A DNA stretch of 57,082 nt from JBOCEF01 sp047610385 (GTDB lineage Bacteria; Pseudomonadota; Alphaproteobacteria; Rhodobacterales; Rhodobacteraceae), in assembly GCA_047610385.1 (NCBI GenBank), contig JBLGAC010000025.1:1-57082 (forward strand), given 5' to 3'. A program made the translations under genes and the position numbers. The notes under the pieces were generated by a model that saw only the letters and a list, made by a program, of their open reading frames with translations, did no database searches and was not told where the DNA came from. Positions 53,056 through 57,082 of the stretch are shown in pieces (within the stretch, counting starts at the first letter, position 1; each line of letters starts with the position of its first letter).

Positions 53056-53161
53056 GGGCAGGTCTCCTTTGGGGCGTGGTCGGCGCGCACCTTGGCGGGG
53101 CCACGCGCGAATATCCAGCGCTGACGCCTGCCACGGGTGCGACCGGCCGCCGGATGGCGGC

Positions 53162-53196
53162 GCGGGCGAAGGGGGCTCGATGCCCCCTTCGCCCGC
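53162..53196. repeat. Perfect 15-bp inverted repeat in divergent promoter region
   Basis: GCGGGCGAAGGGGGC, five-base loop TCGAT, then its exact complement. It lies about 140 bases upstream of the aminotransferase gene and 107 bases upstream of the Fe-ADH gene. Only a weak T-run follows on the plus strand (TCCCTCCTTTC). It could be a leader attenuator for the aminotransferase, a terminator shielding the two promoters, or a protein-binding site. Confidence 0.7.
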
Positions 53197-53334
53197 TCCC
53201 TCCTTTCACGCATGGTGCCAGCCGCCCTGCGCTGGCACCAGCTTTCGCCGCGCTCTGGCTCTCACACCTCCGGAGGATGGTCGTCTAACTGATTGCAACG
53301 CACCCCATCCGCCAACGCCTGCCCGGAGGCCGCC

Positions 53335-54657
53335 ATGTCCGATTTCGCCCCAGCCGCCCGCAACCAGAGCCTCGAAGATTTCTGGATGCCGTTCACCGCC
53401 AACCGTGCCTTCAAGGCCAATCCGCGGATCCTGACCCGCGCTGAGGGGGTGCATTACTGGAACGACCGCGGCGACAAGCTGATCGACGGGCTTTCAGGCC
53501 TGTTCACCACCCCCGCCGGTCATGGGCGGCCAGAAATCCGTGACGCGGTGGCGCAGCAGTTCGACCGGCTTGATTTCGCGCCGCCCTTTCAGTTCGCCAC
53601 CCCCGGCGCGTTCCAGCTGTCCACGGAAATCGCCAAGCTGACGCCCGCCGGGCTGAACCGCATTTTCTACGCCAATTCAGGCTCCGAGGCGGTTGAAAGC
53701 GCGATCAAGGTCGCCTTCCAATATCACCGCCGCAAGGGCCATGGGCAGCGCCAACGCATCGTCGGGCGCGAAAAATCCTATCACGGGGTCAACCTGGCCG
53801 CCTGGTCTGTTGGCGGCATGGTCAAGAACCGCGAAATGTTCGGCCTTGGCATGGCGGGCGTCAGCCACATGCGCCACACGCAGCTTGATTACACCGACAC
53901 GACCCTTGGCCAACCCGAGGCTGGCGCGGATCTGGCCGATGATCTGCAGCGCGCCGTGGATCTCTATGGCGCTGAGACGATTGCCGCCTGCATTGTGGAG
54001 CCGATTTCCGGCTCAGTCGGCATTCTCGTGCCGCCCAAGGGCTATCTGGCGCGTCTGCGCGCCATCTGCGACGCCCACGGCATTCTGTTGATCTTTGATG
54101 AGGTGATCACCGGCTTTGGCCGCACCGGCGAGGCCTTTGCCGCCCAGACCTTCGGGGTCACGCCTGACATGATGACCATGGCCAAGGCGATCACCAACGG
54201 CACCGTCCCCATGTCCGCCGTGGCCGTCAAAGATGAAATCTACGACACCATCGTCAATCAGGCCCCCGCAGGCATTGAATTCTTCCATGGCTACACGTGG
54301 TCCGCGAACCCGATCGCCTGCGCCGCCGCCCTCGCCACCTTGAAAATCTATGCCGACGAAGACCTGTTCGCCCGTGGCAAGGCCCTGAGCGTCGGGTTCA
54401 TGGCGCGGCTCGCCGGTCTGGCGCAGTTCCCGGTTGTCACGGGCCTGCGCGGGTTCGGGATGCTGGGCGCCATTGATCTGGCCGTGGGCGACGCACCCGG
54501 CGCGCGCGGCTTCGCGGCGTTGCAGGCGCTTTACGCCAGTGGCGCAGTGGTGCGGGCAACCATGGACACGATCATCCTGTCGCCCCCGTTCGTGATGACC
54601 GAAGACCAGATGGACGAGCTGTTCGACAAACTCGCCACCACCCTCCCCGCCCTCTAA
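53335..54657 (+). CDS. Omega-amino acid:pyruvate aminotransferase (class III, BauA-like)
   Basis: 440 residues close to beta-alanine/omega-amino acid:pyruvate aminotransferases: the N-terminus FWMPFTANRAFKANPRIL is diagnostic, followed by FYANSGSEAVESAIKVA, SYHGVNLAAWSVGGMV, LLIFDEVITGFGRTG and the PLP lysine in TMAKAITNGTVPMSAVAV. Transfers amino groups from beta-alanine, putrescine-derived or other omega-amines to pyruvate. GGAGG lies six bases before ATG 53335. It is convergent with the MocR regulator, separated by a palindromic repeat element. Confidence 0.93.
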   Translation: MSDFAPAARNQSLEDFWMPFTANRAFKANPRILTRAEGVHYWNDRGDKLIDGLSGLFTTPAGHGRPEIRDAVAQQFDRLDFAPPFQFATPGAFQLSTEIAKLTPAGLNRIFYANSGSEAVESAIKVAFQYHRRKGHGQRQRIVGREKSYHGVNLAAWSVGGMVKNREMFGLGMAGVSHMRHTQLDYTDTTLGQPEAGADLADDLQRAVDLYGAETIAACIVEPISGSVGILVPPKGYLARLRAICDAHGILLIFDEVITGFGRTGEAFAAQTFGVTPDMMTMAKAITNGTVPMSAVAVKDEIYDTIVNQAPAGIEFFHGYTWSANPIACAAALATLKIYADEDLFARGKALSVGFMARLAGLAQFPVVTGLRGFGMLGAIDLAVGDAPGARGFAALQALYASGAVVRATMDTIILSPPFVMTEDQMDELFDKLATTLPAL

Positions 54658-54658
54658 C

Positions 54659-54710
54659 CCCCTAGCCGGGGAGGCGACGCGGGGCCCCTAGCCGGGGAGG
54701 CGACGCGGGG
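54659..54710. repeat. Two exact tandem copies of a 26-bp palindrome-bearing unit
   Basis: Two head-to-tail copies (54659-54684 and 54685-54710) of a 26-base unit beginning CCCCTAGCCGGGG. A partial inverted copy, CCCCGGCTAGGGG, follows at 54721-54733. The element lies between the convergent aminotransferase and MocR genes. The arrangement resembles REP/BIME-type extragenic palindromes. Confidence 0.9.
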
Positions 54711-54733
54711 GAGTGCGCCACCCCGGCTAGGGG
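54685..54733. terminator. Bidirectional hairpin between convergent genes
   Basis: CCCCTAGCCGGGG at 54685-54697 pairs perfectly with CCCCGGCTAGGGG at 54721-54733 (13-bp stem, 23-base loop). It sits in the 111-base gap between two convergent genes, where a shared terminator is expected. There is no T-run, so efficiency is uncertain. Confidence 0.5.
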
Positions 54734-54768
54734 CGCAACACAAGGGCTGCCCCCCCGGCGAGGGGGGG

Positions 54769-56247
54769 TTATGTGGCTTCGTGGATGGCTTGAGCCAGCA
54801 GCGCGACACCGGGGGCGATGCGGTGGGTGGGAAGCGCGGCAAAGCCCAGCCGCATGTAGGCGCGCGGTGGATCTGGGCGCAGGAAATGCACATCGCCAGC
54901 CTCTATGACCACGCCGCGCGCCATGGCGGCGCGGGCCACGTCGCGCGCGTCCAGTGTGCCCGGCAACCGCGCCCAGATGGCCGACCCGCCTGAGGTCGGC
55001 GACAGCGCCACCTCAGGCGCCAGCGCGCCCAGCGCCGCGGTCATCGCGCTCCACCGAGCCGAAAGATGCGCACGGGTGCGCCGCAGATGGGCGTCGAGAT
55101 GCCCTTCGGCCATGAACACCGCCATGGCCCGTTGGTCCAGCGCCGGCGGGTGGCGGTACATCAGCCGCCGCACGGCGCGCAGTTCTTCAATCACCTCTGG
55201 CGCCGCGACCACGAAACCCAGCCGCAGCCCGGGAAACAGCGTCTTGGTCAGGCTGCCCGCATAAATCACCCGGTCCGAGGCGTCATGGCTTTTGAGCGCG
55301 GCGCGCGGGGCGCCGGTGAAGTTCAGCTCATGCTCATAATCATCCTCCACCACGAGCAAATCAGCCTCACGCGCCATGCGCGCCAGTGCGGTGCGCCGGT
55401 CCAGCGACATGGTTGCGCCGGTGGGGCATTGATGGGACGGGGTTGCGCAGATCAGATCACAGCTTGCCATCGCATCAGCGGCCATCACCCCTTCGCCATC
55501 CACCGGCAGCGGAACCAGCGTTGCGCCGCGGCTGCGAAAGATGTTGAACGCGTCGGCATAGCCGGGGTCTTCAAGCCCCACCCGCGTGCCCGGCCCGGTC
55601 AGCGCTTGCGCGATCAGGTAAAGCGCGTTTTGCGCGCCGATGGTGATCAGCAGGTTTTCGGCCCGCGCGCGGATGCCGCGCTGAGGCAACACGCGGGTCA
55701 GGATCTGGGCGAGCAGCAGCGGGTCGTCGGCATCCACCTGATCGCCGATCCACGCCCCCGCATGGCGGCTGGACCCTGCCGATCGCAGCGCATCACGCCA
55801 GCGCGCCAGCCCGATATCATCGGCCATCACCTGCCCGTAAACGAACGGATAAGGCTGCTCTCGCCAATTCACCGGCTTGACGATGTTGCGAAGCTTTGCA
55901 GCCCCCATCGCAAAGCGCGCAGACCAGTTGGCGGGGTTGGCGGTGGCCGTGTCAGGCGGCGCATCAACCGCCCCGCGTTGCACCAGCCGTCGGTCGAGGT
56001 AATGCGCATCAATGAAATGCCCACGCCGGGGATGGGCGATCAGGAACCCGTCATCGGTCAGCCGCTGGTAAACCAGCATCGCGGTGTTGCGCGACACCCC
56101 GACCAGATCGGCCAGTTCGCGGGTTGAGGGCAAAGGTTCGTGCCGTGGCAGTGCACCGTCAAGAATCGCCTCGATCAACCGTTCACGCATTTGCTGCTGC
56201 TTGGTGCTGTGCGCGTCCATCGGACTGCGGAAATATTGTTCAAGCAT
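54769..56247 (-). CDS. MocR/GabR-type transcriptional regulator
   Basis: 492 residues: N-terminal GntR winged helix (LIEAILDGALPRHEPLPSTRELADLVGVSRNTAMLVYQRLTDDG in register, residues ~20-75), linker, and a fold-type I aminotransferase-like domain with the PLP lysine in AGSLTKTLFPGLRLGFV and VVEDDYEHELNF. Such regulators sense PLP-amine adducts (GabR, TauR, PdxR, or polyamine catabolism regulators). GGAGG precedes ATG 56247; the frame runs 52 codons upstream. It lies between the aminotransferase and the divergent polyamine-binding protein gene, both plausible targets. Confidence 0.92.
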   Translation of the reverse strand: MLEQYFRSPMDAHSTKQQQMRERLIEAILDGALPRHEPLPSTRELADLVGVSRNTAMLVYQRLTDDGFLIAHPRRGHFIDAHYLDRRLVQRGAVDAPPDTATANPANWSARFAMGAAKLRNIVKPVNWREQPYPFVYGQVMADDIGLARWRDALRSAGSSRHAGAWIGDQVDADDPLLLAQILTRVLPQRGIRARAENLLITIGAQNALYLIAQALTGPGTRVGLEDPGYADAFNIFRSRGATLVPLPVDGEGVMAADAMASCDLICATPSHQCPTGATMSLDRRTALARMAREADLLVVEDDYEHELNFTGAPRAALKSHDASDRVIYAGSLTKTLFPGLRLGFVVAAPEVIEELRAVRRLMYRHPPALDQRAMAVFMAEGHLDAHLRRTRAHLSARWSAMTAALGALAPEVALSPTSGGSAIWARLPGTLDARDVARAAMARGVVIEAGDVHFLRPDPPRAYMRLGFAALPTHRIAPGVALLAQAIHEAT

Positions 56248-56288
56248 CACGCCTCCGGTGGCTCTGGCCCGCCCAAGCTTGGGGGAAC

Positions 56289-56446
56289 TGGCGCAGAATG
56301 CAGCGTCTTGCGCGTTGGCGCCATAGAATTGCGCTGCTGGCTCTATGTCTCCGCTGCAACTGCGAAATAGCCTTTTTTGACATGCGATGCAGCCCGGAAC
56401 CAACTGGCGCGCATCTTCGCAGATGGCTCGGTGGCCGCATTGGCGC
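56289..56446. promoter_or_regulatory. Four same-strand TGGCGC repeats in the MocR/binding-protein promoter region
   Basis: TGGCGC occurs at 56289-56294, 56316-56321, 56405-56410 and 56441-56446, always on the plus strand, mostly preceded by (A/G)(A/T)(C/T). The second is inside the palindrome TGGCGCCA. Direct repeats of this kind between a MocR gene and its divergent target are typical of MocR operators. Candidate -35 TTGACA lies at 56377-56382 without a clear -10. Confidence 0.4.
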
Positions 56447-56477
56447 AGTCCGGGCGCAAAACAGGGAACTGACTGCT

Positions 56478-57082
56478 ATGAGAGACATGAACATCAAAGG
56501 CGGGCTAGGCCACAGCATAATCAACAAAGGCGGGCTCGGCCGCCGCGCTGTCCTCAAGGGCGGCCTCGGCGCCGGGGCGCTGCTGGCGTCCCCCGCGATC
56601 CTCAGCAGCAAGGCGTTGGCATCGTCGGGCGAGATCAACATCCTGATGTGGTCGGACTACTTGCCCGACACCTTCACCGGCGCCTTTGAAAAAGCCACCG
56701 GCATCAAAATCAATTTCACCGGCATCGGGTCGAACGAGGAAATCGTGAACAAGCTGAAGGCCACCAAAGGCCGCGGCTTTGACATCGTGTCCCCGACCAA
56801 CAACCGGTCCTTGCAGTGGCAGCCGCTTGAACTGCTGCAGCCCTTCGATCTGGCGCGCATGGACATGGCCGCGGTGAACCCCGCCATGGCCAAGATCGGC
56901 ACCACTGATTGGGCGTTCGAAGCTGGCAAGATGTTCTGGGCCCCGCACATCTGGGGCACTGAAGGCATTGCGTGGCGCACCGACAAATTCACGCCCAACG
57001 GCCTGCTGCCGTCTTACGGCGACGTCTGGGCCGATGCAAACGCGGGCAAGACCATGGGCCGCGGCCATTCCATGATGCTCGG
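56478..57082 (+). CDS. Polyamine-family periplasmic binding protein, 3' end cut by window
   Basis: 201 codons of a PotD/PotF-type solute-binding protein; the rest lies beyond the window. The start carries a twin-arginine signal (LGRRAVLKGGLGAGALLAS) and the mature part begins GEINILMWSDYLPDTFTGAF, followed by IGSNEEIVNKLKATKGRGFD and a WAPHIWGTEGIAW block, all of the family. The signal region contains three KGGLG copies. AGGGAA lies nine bases before ATG 56478; ATG 56487 is an alternative. Probably the first gene of a second polyamine ABC operon. Confidence 0.92.
   Translation, partial: MRDMNIKGGLGHSIINKGGLGRRAVLKGGLGAGALLASPAILSSKALASSGEINILMWSDYLPDTFTGAFEKATGIKINFTGIGSNEEIVNKLKATKGRGFDIVSPTNNRSLQWQPLELLQPFDLARMDMAAVNPAMAKIGTTDWAFEAGKMFWAPHIWGTEGIAWRTDKFTPNGLLPSYGDVWADANAGKTMGRGHSMML

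Overview
This 57 kb window is chromosomal DNA of a high-G+C alphaproteobacterium, most likely a member of the Rhodobacteraceae/roseobacter group. The evidence is the dprA-topA pair, divergent uvrA/ssb, a CtrA-type TTAAC-N6-TTAAC site in front of dprA, an AT-N-C type LexA half-repeat between uvrA and ssb, alphaproteobacterial gyrA/dnaE/trmFO/cysS/cimA, and the abundance of polyamine-type ABC transporters and class III aminotransferases. No tRNA, rRNA, CRISPR array, insertion sequence or phage was seen. The first 54 bases are a G/C homopolymer palindrome that looks like an assembly artefact.

Layout. (1) 61-4260, minus: topA and dprA. (2) 4515-13376, minus: a nine-gene, almost fully overlapping operon encoding two polyamine-family permeases, a Tat-exported binding protein, the ATPase, a class III aminotransferase, a BKACE-family beta-keto acid cleavage enzyme, a GNAT acetyltransferase, an acetylpolyamine-amidohydrolase-like deacetylase and a FAD amine oxidoreductase; a divergent LysR regulator (13476-14462) faces it across a perfect T-N11-A palindrome. 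This is the best candidate for an uncharacterised catabolic system. (3) 14453-20088: two unrecognised proteins, an orphan type-I periplasmic binding protein, an orphan 2Fe-2S/ASKHA corrinoid-activator-like protein and a small lipoprotein. (4) 20089-21046: a short A/T-rich island with a membrane protein and a small Ser/Ala-rich ORF. (5) 21047-35693: dnaE, DUF924 protein, MFS transporter, queA, membrane protein, a PhyH-family protein lacking all iron ligands, two cyclophilins, coaD, a CBS protein, and divergent uvrA/ssb. (6) 35789-49822: ferredoxin reductase-like protein, gyrA, a membrane class III nucleotide cyclase, trmFO, a methyltransferase, the overlapping cysS-cimA-squalene-synthase-like operon, a divergent metallophosphoesterase and a CorC/HlyC-type protein. 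(7) 49983-57082: a second amine-catabolism neighbourhood with a class I aminotransferase, orphan LuxR-type response regulator, iron-type alcohol dehydrogenase, omega-amino acid:pyruvate aminotransferase, a MocR/GabR-type regulator and the start of a second polyamine-binding protein cut by the window end.

How it works together. Two independent polyamine/amine acquisition loci, each with its own class III aminotransferase and its own regulator (LysR and MocR), bracket a housekeeping core. The left locus has an unusual downstream chemistry set (acetylation, deacetylation, transamination, retro-Claisen-type cleavage, amine oxidation) from which a pathway for acylated or beta-amino substrates can be proposed, but the substrate cannot be read from sequence. 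Starts were chosen by ribosome-binding site and family conservation; many open frames extend upstream because the G+C content is high.
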